Positions 26,349-35,028 of a stretch of 64,000 nucleotides of DNA are shown here, in pieces (positions within the stretch are counted from its first letter, which is position 1; each line of letters starts with the position of its first letter). The stretch covers positions 1-64,000 of the forward strand of contig JAXLUR010000007.1 of assembly GCA_046329435.1 (NCBI GenBank). The letters run 5' to 3'. The translations under genes were made by a program, and so were the position numbers. The DNA comes from M3007 sp046329435. Its GTDB lineage: Bacteria > Bacteroidota > Bacteroidia > Chitinophagales > Saprospiraceae. The notes beneath the pieces were generated by a model. It did not search any database and was not told the DNA's origin. It worked only from the letters and a program-made list of their open reading frames with translations.

Positions 26349-28385
26349 CTATTTTTTTCTAAGGGTGATCGAAATTGCTTCGATGGTTTTGCCTGTTTTT
26401 TGGTCGGTGCCGCAAATCGCGCCGTTTTTGGCTGTAAGCGGTTTGGAAAGGCCTTTGACACGTACGGCATATTCCAGTTCGTACTTCGCAGCGTTGGCGC
26501 CTTCGAGCTCGGCTGCAAATCCGAGCAGTCGTTTTTTGCTGTCGCCGCCGACGTAGTCGCCTTCCTGTTTGTTTTGCACGATACCTACGCCGGCGACATT
26601 GGTCTTGTATTTGATTTTCAGGCCGTTTTGCGCTGCAATAAGGCGTAGCGACATGCCGATGATTTTCCTCGCCGGCTGAAAATCGCCGGTCCATTGACCG
26701 GATTTGAGCGGCACCTCGCCACCTGGACTGAATTTCACCGAACCTTCGATCAGGGGCGGAGTACTGGCAGCGGAAGCGGACGATTTGGCTTGCAGGGCAT
26801 TGGCCACGGCCAGCCCTGCATCGATGCGGCCATAACCGTAGTAAATGCTGTGTCCGTTGCTGTCGTATTCACCTGCGCCCTCATCGATCCGTGTGCACGA
26901 TTTTTTAAGCATTTCCTTGACCTGTTTGGTCGTCAGATCGGGATTGGCGGCCAGCATCAGGCCGACGATTCCGGCCATGCCCGGGCAGGCGCCAGAGGTG
27001 CCGCCAAAAGCATCGGTGTAGTTGCCGTCCTGGTAGCCGCCCTTGGAAAGGCGGTCGACGGTGCGGAGCCCAGGGGTGATAGGAGCAGGGTGGTTGAAGG
27101 GTTTCCAGCCGAAATCGCCGCTGGGGAAACAGACCCAGACCGCATCGCCAAAGTCGGAATACACACTGCGGCGGCCTGTATCGTTGCAGGCTGCGACTGC
27201 GATCACGCCGGAATAGCTGGCATAGCCATCGTTGGCAGTGTCTTCGTTGCCGTTGCCGGCTGCAAAAAGAATGACGCAGCCCTTGCCGCCCCGGCCTTTG
27301 GTGAGGGCATATTCAAGGGCAAGGCGCGTGCTGTCGGGCAGGGCTGTCGTGCGGTTGTGCACGGGGTCGTCGGGCGTCCACCATTCACCGTCGGTGGGCC
27401 CCCAGGAGCAGGAGATGACATCGGCGCCATGGTCGGCCGCCCAGGCGAAGGCATTGGCTTCGGCCATGCTGCCGAGGCCGCTGCGGAGCCGAATCGGCAT
27501 GAGGAACGATTCGGGAGCGGTGCCCGAAGCGCCGTCTTTCAAACCCGCAGCGCAAGCCATGCCGGCGCAGGCCGTTCCGTGGTTGTCGCCATCTTCCTTG
27601 GGGCGTGGGTCGGTAAGGTTGGTGGTGGCATCGTAGGCATGTACGATGCGGCCGTTGAATTCGGGGTGGTCGATATCGACCCCGTCGTCGATTACGGCTA
27701 TGGTAACGCCTTTGCCGCGGGTGTGTGCCCAGGCTGCTTCGACATTGACGTGCGCATTGACGTTTTTGCCTTTGATGACAGTGGGCGCCAGGTGCCACTG
27801 GCCCGGATGGATGACCTTGTAACGGCGCTCCTGCACCAACTCGGGGTGGCAATATTCGACGTTTTTCTCGGCGAGGATTTTTTCCGCGATTTCGAACACC
27901 TTGAGCCCCGTCCCTTCCGTAGCTTCCACGAAATAGGAGTTGGGTGCAAAAGGCAGTTTGTTTTTGATGGTCAGGTTGTATTTTTTCAAGACGGCCAGGC
28001 AATCTTCTTCGGTCGTTTCATCTTTGAATTTGACGAAAAAATTCTCTGTGTACAACATCACCTCGCCGCTTTCGGCATCCTGCAGAACGCGGCCGGCGAA
28101 ACGAATGTTTTCTTCCTGCTTCAGCGTGGCACGGGTGAGGTCGCGTTGCGCCGTACTGGCCGACACCGACTCGAGGCCCTCGCCAGGGGCTACCCGCCGA
28201 ACGGTAACGCCGGCTTCCGGAAAAGTTGCGACTTCCGTGGTCTCGGCGATCAGTTCGCGGCTTTTACGGCTCATAGACACTTCCTCCAGTTGCTGGTTGC
28301 CTTTTGTCCGGATGGCTACCATGTCGGGGCTTTCGACCAGTTCGATGGTTTTGCCTTTTTTACCGCCGTATTTGACTTTATACAT
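26349..28385 (-). CDS. Subtilisin-like serine protease (S8), last gene of the CIS run
   Basis: A 678-residue protein without a signal peptide. An N-terminal region (about 1-200) resembles a propeptide/inhibitor-like domain. The S8 domain (about 205-540) has all catalytic elements: Asp in VIDDGVDIDHPEF (about 233), His in DNHGTACAGM (about 267), Asn in FAAGNGNED (about 377) and Ser in GGTSGACPGMAG (about 464). A beta-rich C-terminal domain (about 565-678) is of unknown type. As the final same-strand gene after the contractile injection system genes, it could be a delivered protease or a maturation enzyme; both are inference. About 105 bases separate it from the gene before, so separate expression is also possible. 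Confidence 0.88.
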   Translation of the reverse strand: MYKVKYGGKKGKTIELVESPDMVAIRTKGNQQLEEVSMSRKSRELIAETTEVATFPEAGVTVRRVAPGEGLESVSASTAQRDLTRATLKQEENIRFAGRVLQDAESGEVMLYTENFFVKFKDETTEEDCLAVLKKYNLTIKNKLPFAPNSYFVEATEGTGLKVFEIAEKILAEKNVEYCHPELVQERRYKVIHPGQWHLAPTVIKGKNVNAHVNVEAAWAHTRGKGVTIAVIDDGVDIDHPEFNGRIVHAYDATTNLTDPRPKEDGDNHGTACAGMACAAGLKDGASGTAPESFLMPIRLRSGLGSMAEANAFAWAADHGADVISCSWGPTDGEWWTPDDPVHNRTTALPDSTRLALEYALTKGRGGKGCVILFAAGNGNEDTANDGYASYSGVIAVAACNDTGRRSVYSDFGDAVWVCFPSGDFGWKPFNHPAPITPGLRTVDRLSKGGYQDGNYTDAFGGTSGACPGMAGIVGLMLAANPDLTTKQVKEMLKKSCTRIDEGAGEYDSNGHSIYYGYGRIDAGLAVANALQAKSSASAASTPPLIEGSVKFSPGGEVPLKSGQWTGDFQPARKIIGMSLRLIAAQNGLKIKYKTNVAGVGIVQNKQEGDYVGGDSKKRLLGFAAELEGANAAKYELEYAVRVKGLSKPLTAKNGAICGTDQKTGKTIEAISITLRKK

Positions 28386-28491
28386 GGGAAGGTTTTTTTA
28401 TAAGTACAGAAAATGAAAATCGGGCGCTTGCTGTTGCAGCACAACAACAAACGCCTTTTTAAGCACGCTGTTTCACTTTTTTTAAAAAAAA

Positions 28492-29502
28492 CTAGCCCGG
28501 CGGACGCATTTTTTCATCCTTCTGCACCCAGCTGACGAAAGCGTCGCCGGCGATGATGGCGCTCATGAAAAGGTAGCCTTTGTTCATGATGTAGCGGACG
28601 TCCTTTTTGACCGTGCGGAGGAAAGCCTGGTGCCAGGAATAGCGGCGGCCAACCAGGCAGCCTGCGGAATATGGCCCGACGAGATCGGGCGTTTTGTTCG
28701 GGCTGGTGGAGTGCTGATTGATGCCGAATGTTTTGCCGATATCGATGGGGTCGTTGGCCGAGCGTTTGCCGTCCTGATTAAGGTCGCGGTGCACCTTGAG
28801 GTTTTCGCGCTGCACCAATGCGGGTTGCCAGCCCTGGTGCAGACCATCGACCCAGGCTTTGTACTGCCCGAATGCGATGCGTGCGGCGCCCTGCGGGTTG
28901 AGCGGGTTTTTGGTGTAAAAAAGCCCGGGTTCGGTTGTGGCCTGGTCGTTGACGACCATTTCCGGCGCGCCTGCCACGCCGATGCGAATAACGATGCGCC
29001 GGTCGTTCCATTCGTTGAAGCGGTCGTCGTTGAGATGACCGTCTTCGTTCATGCCTTCCACATAAACGATATTGTACATATTGGGGCTGCGGGCGATCCA
29101 GTAGCCTTGCATGCGCATGTAGCGCAGGAGGCGTTTGGCCAGTACGACCGAGGGTGTGTCGCCGGGCCGGGCATCAAACTGGACGGGAGTGAGCACTTCT
29201 GGTCGCGCATTAACGAGGGCTTTCAGCAGGGCGATATTGAGTAAACGATCGACATACTGGATATTGGCCAGCCGGCAAAATTCGAAGATGGCGCCGCGGG
29301 TGTTGAGGCCTATTTTGCCATCGCCTTTGCCAACTGGCTTGAAAGGGGTGCTTGCATCGCCATCGATAATGGGGTCAAGTATGCCCAGGTCGCAGAGGCG
29401 GGCCTGTAGTTCGGCGGCGGCCCCTTCGTTGCCGGGAAGGTTGAGTTCGTCGGTGGTCGTATCGCGGCCGCCGGCGATGATTTGTTGCAGTGAATTAAAC
29501 AT
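28492..29502 (-). CDS. L,D-transpeptidase-like / peptidoglycan-binding-like protein
   Basis: A 336-residue protein without a signal peptide. The N-terminus (about 20-90; AAAELQARLCDLGILDP, then LNTRGAIFEFC) resembles a peptidoglycan-binding type 1 domain. The C-terminal region has GINQHSTSP near residue 255 and GPYSAGCLVG near 272. A His followed by SxGC recalls the catalytic His/Cys arrangement of L,D-transpeptidase-like enzymes, but the rest does not clearly match YkuD. Between them is a segment rich in charged residues with a DLNQDGKRS loop that could bind calcium. Enzymes acting on peptidoglycan are common CIS or phage accessories. The assignment is tentative. Confidence 0.55.
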   Translation of the reverse strand: MFNSLQQIIAGGRDTTTDELNLPGNEGAAAELQARLCDLGILDPIIDGDASTPFKPVGKGDGKIGLNTRGAIFEFCRLANIQYVDRLLNIALLKALVNARPEVLTPVQFDARPGDTPSVVLAKRLLRYMRMQGYWIARSPNMYNIVYVEGMNEDGHLNDDRFNEWNDRRIVIRIGVAGAPEMVVNDQATTEPGLFYTKNPLNPQGAARIAFGQYKAWVDGLHQGWQPALVQRENLKVHRDLNQDGKRSANDPIDIGKTFGINQHSTSPNKTPDLVGPYSAGCLVGRRYSWHQAFLRTVKKDVRYIMNKGYLFMSAIIAGDAFVSWVQKDEKMRPPG

Positions 29503-29543
29503 TGGATAAATTGAGTTTCGCGTAAAAAAGAAGCCGATAAACG

Positions 29544-30104
29544 TTAGTTGGCGACGATCACGCCGAACAGCACGCCCAGGCCCAGGCCAATGCCGCCGCC
29601 GAGCGCGATCCCCCAGAGTTTTTTGCCCAACAGCCCTTTTCGCGACTCGCGGGCCAGTTCGAGGGAGCTGTCCACCTGCTGGTCCAGCGTTTGGATCGAT
29701 TCGTTGAGAAAGGCATTGTGTTGTTCGCAGGCCTCGAGTTGTTTGACGTGCAGGTCGAGCTGCTGGTTGAGGTTGAGTATGGTCAGCTGGTTGATGGTGT
29801 CGCGCTGGCGGAGCAGGTTGACTTCATCCTGCAGGCGGTTGGACAGACGGCTGTTGCGGTTGCCGATGTCGAGCGATTTGCGAAAAACGCTGCGGTTGAG
29901 CATTACTGCCGGGAAATTGCCCGCATTGAACTGCATCAGGTTCAGTTTTTCGGGGCTTTCCAGCCTGATGACGCTGATGGCCGCGCTGTCGGTCGGCGTT
30001 TTGAAGACATAAAAGGTATCGATGTCTTCCGGTTTTTGCGCCTGTGTCGTGAAAGCCGTGCAGAGCAGGCAGAGGCAGAGGAGGATATTCATTCGGTTAT
30101 GCAT
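29544..30104 (-). CDS. Exported coiled-coil protein with C-terminal membrane segment
   Basis: A 186-residue protein of unknown family. It has an N-terminal signal sequence (NILLCLCLLCTAFTTQAQ), a central coiled coil (about 75-150; LSNRLQDEVNLLRQRDTI and onward) and a glycine-rich hydrophobic C-terminus (GIALGGGIGLGLGVLFGVIV) that looks like a membrane helix. The layout is that of an envelope-spanning tether. It is encoded 42 bases from another membrane coiled-coil protein, which suggests the two work together. An alternative ATG lies four codons inside. Confidence 0.6.
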   Translation of the reverse strand: MHNRMNILLCLCLLCTAFTTQAQKPEDIDTFYVFKTPTDSAAISVIRLESPEKLNLMQFNAGNFPAVMLNRSVFRKSLDIGNRNSRLSNRLQDEVNLLRQRDTINQLTILNLNQQLDLHVKQLEACEQHNAFLNESIQTLDQQVDSSLELARESRKGLLGKKLWGIALGGGIGLGLGVLFGVIVAN

Positions 30105-30146
30105 GGTTCATGATTTTTGGATAAAAAACGGGGTGGCCAGACAGGT

Positions 30147-30527
30147 TTAGTTGGGGTCTTCGACGGTTTTTATGCCGTAATCGCGTTCGAGGTCCTGCAA
30201 TTCGGAGAATTCGTTGTCAAGCAGCAGGCGTTCGTTATTGACGGCGGCCCGTGCCGATTCGAGTTTGCGGGAATTGGAGATTTTCAAATCGAGCAAAGTG
30301 TCGAGCTGGGCGTACAGTTTGCTGCTGTTTTCGAGGAATTCGCGGCGGCGGCGCAGGTAGTCCACGTTCATGGAATCGACCAGGGCCATGGTTTGGGCGT
30401 GCTGATCCTTGAGGCTTTTCATTTCAGCGCGGAACTCGCGTCTTTGGGCTATTTCGCCCCGCAAGTAGGCGCCGGCAAAAAAAACGGACAGCAATAGGGC
30501 AATGATGCTGATGTTTGGACTGCTCAT
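30147..30527 (-). CDS. Membrane-anchored coiled-coil protein
   Basis: A 126-residue protein with one N-terminal transmembrane helix (ISIIALLLSVFFAGAYL) followed by an almost continuous charged coiled coil (about 25-120) and an acidic tail. No family was recognised. It sits between a three-pass membrane protein and an exported coiled-coil protein with similar short gaps, and they form a small envelope module. The ATG at 30527 is preferred to a TTG two codons upstream. Confidence 0.6.
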   Translation of the reverse strand: MSSPNISIIALLLSVFFAGAYLRGEIAQRREFRAEMKSLKDQHAQTMALVDSMNVDYLRRRREFLENSSKLYAQLDTLLDLKISNSRKLESARAAVNNERLLLDNEFSELQDLERDYGIKTVEDPN

Positions 30528-30571
30528 ATTCAATTGATTTTAAGGTAAATATAAAGGTTTTGCAAATCAGG

Positions 30572-31627
30572 TTACCCGTCGGGCATTTCCTTTTTTTCCG
30601 TACTGTCGTCGTCGGCAGTTTTGGGCTTTTTGGCGCCGCGGCCCACGCTTTCCAGCGGGCTGTCGGAACCCGGCCGGGTCAGGAAGCTGCCGCTGCTGCC
30701 ACCGCCACTACTGCTCACGGTGGTCAGGCCCCCCGAAGAGGAAGGGCCGCTGCTGCGCAGTCCGATCAATTGTTTGAGGACGCCAAACCAGAACGTGGCC
30801 CCGAGCGAGAGCGCGAGCGTGGTAGTGAGCCAGCCGATGATTTTATACATCCACCATTGGCGGTCGGCTTTTGACCAGTCGACCGCCTCCCAGCCCAGAC
30901 CGAGCGGCGAACTGATAGCGCCGATGTTGTTGCTGACCAGTTCGTTGAATTGTTTTTGGGCCGCGAAGAAATCAGGGTTGGCGGAAACCGCCGAATCGGG
31001 AGCAGCGGGCTGATTGTTGACAAAAGCCGTGGCTGCGTCGGCTACGTATTCGCTCAAAGTTGCATTGACAGAAAGGTTGGTGTAGATCTGGAGGGCATCG
31101 ACGTTGAAGATCAGGGTGATGACCCCGCCGATCAGCAGCAGCCAGGTGCGGGATTTGCGTTTGTACCAGCCCGAGGCGCGGTCCATCACTTCATTGAACC
31201 ATTCTTCGGTCTTGTTGCGGAATTCGGCGACGTTTTCGTCGGCTTCGCGCCAGAGAAAGGTCAGTACCTTTTTGAGTTCGCCTTCGGGCAGGGCATTGAC
31301 ACGGTCGCCGATGCGTTCCTGCGGGTCGCCGTCAAGGATGTCGTTCAAAATTGCGCTGAACGTACCCGAGCCAATATAGGAAGGGAATGCCTTTTCCGCA
31401 GCGCGTTTGGCGCCCTTGGTATTGGCATTCATGGTAAGTTGCTGATAATAAGGATGTTCCAGAAATGGTTTTGTTTTGTTGCCCAGCATGTTTTGCAGGG
31501 CTTGCACGAGGTGTTTGCCGCGCAGGGAAAGAAAACCCGCGATCATCTCCATGACCGTGGTGGTCAGGAGGCTGAACAACAGCATGACGAAAACAATGCC
31601 GATAACGACGGAGAGCAGGGTAAGCAT
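30572..31627 (-). CDS. Multi-pass membrane protein of the CIS accessory module
   Basis: A 351-residue protein with an N-terminal membrane helix (about 2-28; LLSVVIGIVFVMLLFSLLTT), a soluble stretch (about 30-155), a second helix near 160-180 (WLLLIGGVITLIFNVDAL), a periplasm-sized loop (about 185-265), a third helix near 270-290, and a Ser/Gly-rich cytoplasmic-looking tail. No enzymatic motif is seen. It follows the AAA+ ATPase of the CIS but has its own -7 element. Membrane proteins near CIS genes can mediate envelope docking or cell-lysis coupling, which is one possible role here. The start at 31627 begins at the first helix. Confidence 0.7.
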   Translation of the reverse strand: MLTLLSVVIGIVFVMLLFSLLTTTVMEMIAGFLSLRGKHLVQALQNMLGNKTKPFLEHPYYQQLTMNANTKGAKRAAEKAFPSYIGSGTFSAILNDILDGDPQERIGDRVNALPEGELKKVLTFLWREADENVAEFRNKTEEWFNEVMDRASGWYKRKSRTWLLLIGGVITLIFNVDALQIYTNLSVNATLSEYVADAATAFVNNQPAAPDSAVSANPDFFAAQKQFNELVSNNIGAISSPLGLGWEAVDWSKADRQWWMYKIIGWLTTTLALSLGATFWFGVLKQLIGLRSSGPSSSGGLTTVSSSGGGSSGSFLTRPGSDSPLESVGRGAKKPKTADDDSTEKKEMPDG

Positions 31628-31657
31628 AAATGTACTACGGGTTGGAAGAGTGGCTGC

Positions 31658-31665
31658 CAAAGGTA
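31658..31665 (-). promoter_or_regulatory. Internal promoter element for the envelope module
   Basis: The minus strand reads TACCTTTG, a perfect TAnnTTTG, 30 bases upstream of the membrane protein ATG in the 86-base gap after the AAA+ ATPase gene. A TTTG lies 10 bases further upstream, closer than the usual -33 spacing. It would let the distal genes be expressed independently of the structural operon. Confidence 0.45.
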
Positions 31666-31713
31666 GCTAATTCGGCAAATCCTAAAATCCCCCGGGCGTC
31701 AAATACGGGTGAT

Positions 31714-33012
31714 TTAACTGACAATTTTTCCTTCCTTGCTGAATTCGCGGACAATGCCTTCCCTCACATCGGATTCCTGGACTTTGTCGTCGTTGCGTTC
31801 GAGCGCCTGAAGGCAGGCGTATTGCACCACATTCAGGATACCTGCGCCGCTGAGTTCGTAGCGTTGTGCAAGGGCATTCAGGTTGACGGCGCCGGTCTGC
31901 ATTTTATCCGGAAAGGACTTTTGCCAAATGCTCAGCCGTTCGACGGGGCCGGGCATCGGGAAGTGGATGATGCTCTGAAAACGGCGCATAAAAGCGTCGT
32001 CGATGTTGGTTTTGAAGTTGGAGGCGAGGATGACCAGGCCGTTAAAATGCTCGACGCGCTGAAGCAGGTAGGCGACTTCCTGGTTGGCGTATTTGTCGTG
32101 GGCATCGCGCACGCCGGTGCGTTTACCGAAGAGGGCGTCTGCCTCGTCGAAGAACAGGATCCAGTCCTTGTTTTCGGCTTTGTCGAAGAGGTTGGACAGG
32201 TTTTTTTCCGTTTCGCCGATGAATTTGGAGATGACCATGGAGAGGTCGACTCGGTACACGTCGCGGCCGGTGTTTTTGCCCAGCAGGGCGGCGGTGAGGG
32301 TTTTGCCGGTGCCGGGCGGGCCGTGGAACAGGGCGCGAAAGCCCGGTTTGAGGCGTTTGCGCATGCCGAATTCGTCGAGCAGGCGTGTGCCGTTGCGCAG
32401 CCAGCCTTCCAGTTCCTGTACCTGCCGAAGGATTGGCGCGGGCAGCACCAGATCACTCCATTCCATAAGCGTTTCGAGGCGGTCGGCGGGAAAATTCATG
32501 CCAAATCGGGGCCGGCTGATCTGGCCGCGGGTGAAGAGTTCGGCATATTCGGGATCGAGGATGAGCCGGCCGGTGCTGACGGGTTCGCCGGCGCGCAGTT
32601 CTTCGAGGTAGAGTACGCGTTTTTTGGCGAAAAGGTGTTCGGGGTCAAAGAGTTGCATGACCTGTCGGCGGCGGTCTTCGTCTTTGCCGGCGAGCAGAAA
32701 GAGGGCGGTTTCGCCGGTAGGCAAAAAGCCGCGGTGGTTGACGCCTTTCACGCCGCCGAAGGCTGGAAAATCGCCGCCCTGGGGCAGAAATTCGGCGATG
32801 ATGTCGTCGAAAAAAGAAGGCAGCAGGTGGGGCGCCAAGGCCGTGCAGAGCACGGTGAATTCATCGACCGATAGCCGGTTGTCGGCCACGAAGCGGTGGA
32901 AGGGCGAGCCGTCGTCGGGCAGGGTTGGGGCCTCGGGGACGGGCAGTTCGCGGCCGAGATAGGCGGCGACGCGGTAGCGGGTGAGGTCGTGGAGGAAGGG
33001 GAGGGTGGTCAC
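31714..33012 (-). CDS. CIS-associated AAA+ ATPase (Afp15/Pvc15-like)
   Basis: A 432-residue AAA+ protein. The N-terminal half (about 1-190) is a family-specific domain, and the C-terminal AAA module has Walker A GPPGTGKT (about 231), Walker B ILFFDEADALFGKR (about 284), a sensor-1-like region VILASNFKTN and the arginine-finger region AFMRRFQSI. A CDC48/FtsH-like AAA+ ATPase is a near-constant eCIS component and is thought to act in particle assembly or effector loading. It follows the lipoprotein gene after 27 bases. The assignment to the CIS role comes from gene context. Confidence 0.9.
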   Translation of the reverse strand: MTTLPFLHDLTRYRVAAYLGRELPVPEAPTLPDDGSPFHRFVADNRLSVDEFTVLCTALAPHLLPSFFDDIIAEFLPQGGDFPAFGGVKGVNHRGFLPTGETALFLLAGKDEDRRRQVMQLFDPEHLFAKKRVLYLEELRAGEPVSTGRLILDPEYAELFTRGQISRPRFGMNFPADRLETLMEWSDLVLPAPILRQVQELEGWLRNGTRLLDEFGMRKRLKPGFRALFHGPPGTGKTLTAALLGKNTGRDVYRVDLSMVISKFIGETEKNLSNLFDKAENKDWILFFDEADALFGKRTGVRDAHDKYANQEVAYLLQRVEHFNGLVILASNFKTNIDDAFMRRFQSIIHFPMPGPVERLSIWQKSFPDKMQTGAVNLNALAQRYELSGAGILNVVQYACLQALERNDDKVQESDVREGIVREFSKEGKIVS

Positions 33013-33039
33013 GATAAAAAAATCGGGGTATACGAATAA

Positions 33040-33507
33040 TCAATTTGTATCAATATGGCCCGGATCATTGACATTCCAGTTGCGTTCGGATTCGTCCAGC
33101 AAGGGGTTAGGGTAATTTTTGATATTTTGCAATTCATCTACAAAATAATAATAAACATAAGTGTCCGCATACAAATTGCTGACTACCAGAGAAGTCGGTG
33201 CGAGATTGGGTTCGTCAAAATGCGGCAGCCGGGTACGGGTTCCCATTTCATTAACTATAAAAAAAAGGTTATCTTCTTTTGTTTTTACACCCAGATTTGA
33301 TTGGTACTGGGTATTCAATATGCCGTTTGATGGAATTCGGTAGAGCCTGAATCGCCCTTCCTGTTCTTCCTGTTGGCCTTGCGGCTGGGCAAACCGGATA
33401 GTTACTTTCCCGCGAAAGTCATTTGGAATCAGGTGTAGTTCAGGTTCGGGTTTTTTCATACAGCCAATCAGGTTTAAGCAAAAAGCAATAAGGTAGAATA
33501 TCTTCAT
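33040..33507 (-). CDS. Small lipoprotein overlapping a DUF4157 gene
   Basis: A 155-residue lipoprotein with the lipobox NLIGC (Cys near residue 16). The mature part is beta-rich and includes PNDFRGKVTIRFAQPQG and YRIPSNGILNTQY, resembling DUF6843-type lipoproteins seen in Bacteroidota. Its start codon overlaps the stop of the upstream DUF4157 gene (ATGA), so the two are translationally coupled. It is AT-richer than the structural genes. Coupling of a surface or periplasmic lipoprotein to a candidate effector suggests an immunity role, which is inference. Confidence 0.7.
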   Translation of the reverse strand: MKIFYLIAFCLNLIGCMKKPEPELHLIPNDFRGKVTIRFAQPQGQQEEQEGRFRLYRIPSNGILNTQYQSNLGVKTKEDNLFFIVNEMGTRTRLPHFDEPNLAPTSLVVSNLYADTYVYYYFVDELQNIKNYPNPLLDESERNWNVNDPGHIDTN

Positions 33508-35009
33508 CGTCCGGTTCTTTGATTAATTCTGTCTTTTTCAGAAAGGGCCCGCTCGGTTTCCCGTGTTCGGTCGCCTCTGCTGCGACGATCGTCGGCTTGT
33601 TCTACTGTGCCGAAGCCAACGGATGTGCCGGGTGTGCCGGGTAAATTGGAAGGTGTGACATTTGTTTCGACAGGAGTGGGCGTAAAATTAACCTGAAAAG
33701 GTACATCCCAGGCCATGCCTGTTGCTTCCAGACGACTGAGCGGAATAGTCAACAGGGTTTCCAAACCAGCTGCCCCCATACCGCCTGGGCAAAAATCCAC
33801 AGCATCCAAAACCTCGAATTCGAAAGATGATTTCAGTTTAAAGCCAATAGTATTACCGTCGATATCTGTTTCCCTGTAGGCTTGAATATTGCCTTTTAAT
33901 TGCCGCGTGTCTGGTCCGTAGTCGCTTCCGCTGACACCACCTGCAATGTGACCTGGTATATCAAACGGATTGCTGAAATTTATACCGTAAGTCAGTTCGT
34001 CGGGGGTGTAGATGTCTTCTACCGGAACATTTGTCCAGGCATTAGGGGTAATAGACTCAAACAGGCTGTAACGCGCCGCCGCTATACGCATCAGCAGGTT
34101 GACTCTTGACCGAATGACGGCACTTGAGCTAAATCCATAACCAATGGTTGTGCCATCAACGAATTTTCTTCTGCCTGAGGATGGGCCGTTCAAATATTGA
34201 TTCCATAAACCTGCTACTTCTGATCCGAACATGCCTGCTGATGCGGCCGGTAAAACAGTTCGAACATAAATTTTTGCAGCGGCGGCTTCGATATAGGATG
34301 TGTACGGCGAGCAAAAGTTGCCGGTATCATCTCGCTCAGGGCGTTGCCGGGGGATTTGTTGCGCTTCATCAGCGCGTTGCCGGACGCCCCCCGCCCAATT
34401 AGAGACACCTTCCGCTGCGTTGCCGAGCCAGGCTGAGGCATCGTCCAGCCACGACCGTTGGATACTGCGATGAAGATGAGTTTGCTGTTGGGTGACATGG
34501 ACGAGTTCATGTGCCAGCAGTTTTTTACCCTCCTGGGTGTCCGGCTGAAATTTTCCGGCATTAAAAAAAACATCTTGTCCGGTAGTAAAGGCCTGTGCGT
34601 GCAGGGATTGACTCAATCCGGCAGATTTATCATCTGTATGGATGTTTACCCCGCTGAAATCCGCCCCAATCCCCGCTTCCATTTCCGCACGAGTGTTTTC
34701 CGGCAAGGCCCGCCCTTTTCCTCGGTTGTTTTCAATCTGGTTACTGACTTGCGGGGAAGCGAGCCCAGCGCTGTTTTCGGCTTTGCCCTGCAGCATTTCG
34801 TCTTCTTCGGGGCCGCCCATGCGCTGTATTTCAGGCTTCTCCTGAATCATTTTGTCATCGCGCATTCGGGCGTCGTTGGTGCCCGGCATTTTTTCTTCGT
34901 CGGGGGTGGCGAGGCGCTGGATGGAGGGAGGGAAAAAATGGGTCTTCTGAGAAGATTCAAATGGAGAAGCCCTTTTTTGCGATGGGTATTTTGAAAAAAA
35001 ACTGCGCAT
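33504..35009 (-). CDS. DUF4157 (eCIS core) protein with unknown C-terminal domain
   Basis: A 501-residue protein. The N-terminal 80 or so residues are disordered and Gln/Glu-rich (QRMGGPEEDEM). The DUF4157/eCIS-core domain (about 100-175) shows the usual GIGADFSGVNIHTDDKSAGL, then AQAFTTGQDVFFNAGKF, and the metallopeptidase-like HELVHVTQQ near residue 166. The rest (about 230-440) is a beta-rich domain not recognised, with CPGGMGAAGLETLL near 400 and a Thr/Pro-rich stretch. DUF4157 proteins are strongly associated with extracellular CIS and often carry toxin domains at their C-terminus, so this is a candidate cargo. It is coupled to the following lipoprotein gene. Confidence 0.82.
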   Translation of the reverse strand: MRSFFSKYPSQKRASPFESSQKTHFFPPSIQRLATPDEEKMPGTNDARMRDDKMIQEKPEIQRMGGPEEDEMLQGKAENSAGLASPQVSNQIENNRGKGRALPENTRAEMEAGIGADFSGVNIHTDDKSAGLSQSLHAQAFTTGQDVFFNAGKFQPDTQEGKKLLAHELVHVTQQQTHLHRSIQRSWLDDASAWLGNAAEGVSNWAGGVRQRADEAQQIPRQRPERDDTGNFCSPYTSYIEAAAAKIYVRTVLPAASAGMFGSEVAGLWNQYLNGPSSGRRKFVDGTTIGYGFSSSAVIRSRVNLLMRIAAARYSLFESITPNAWTNVPVEDIYTPDELTYGINFSNPFDIPGHIAGGVSGSDYGPDTRQLKGNIQAYRETDIDGNTIGFKLKSSFEFEVLDAVDFCPGGMGAAGLETLLTIPLSRLEATGMAWDVPFQVNFTPTPVETNVTPSNLPGTPGTSVGFGTVEQADDRRSRGDRTRETERALSEKDRINQRTGR

Positions 35010-35028
35010 ATTTATATAAGGTCAACTA

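Noticed and set aside
26694..28403. Plus-strand open frame opposite the subtilisin gene
   Set aside because: The minus-strand frame has the full S8 catalytic triad; the antisense frame shows none.
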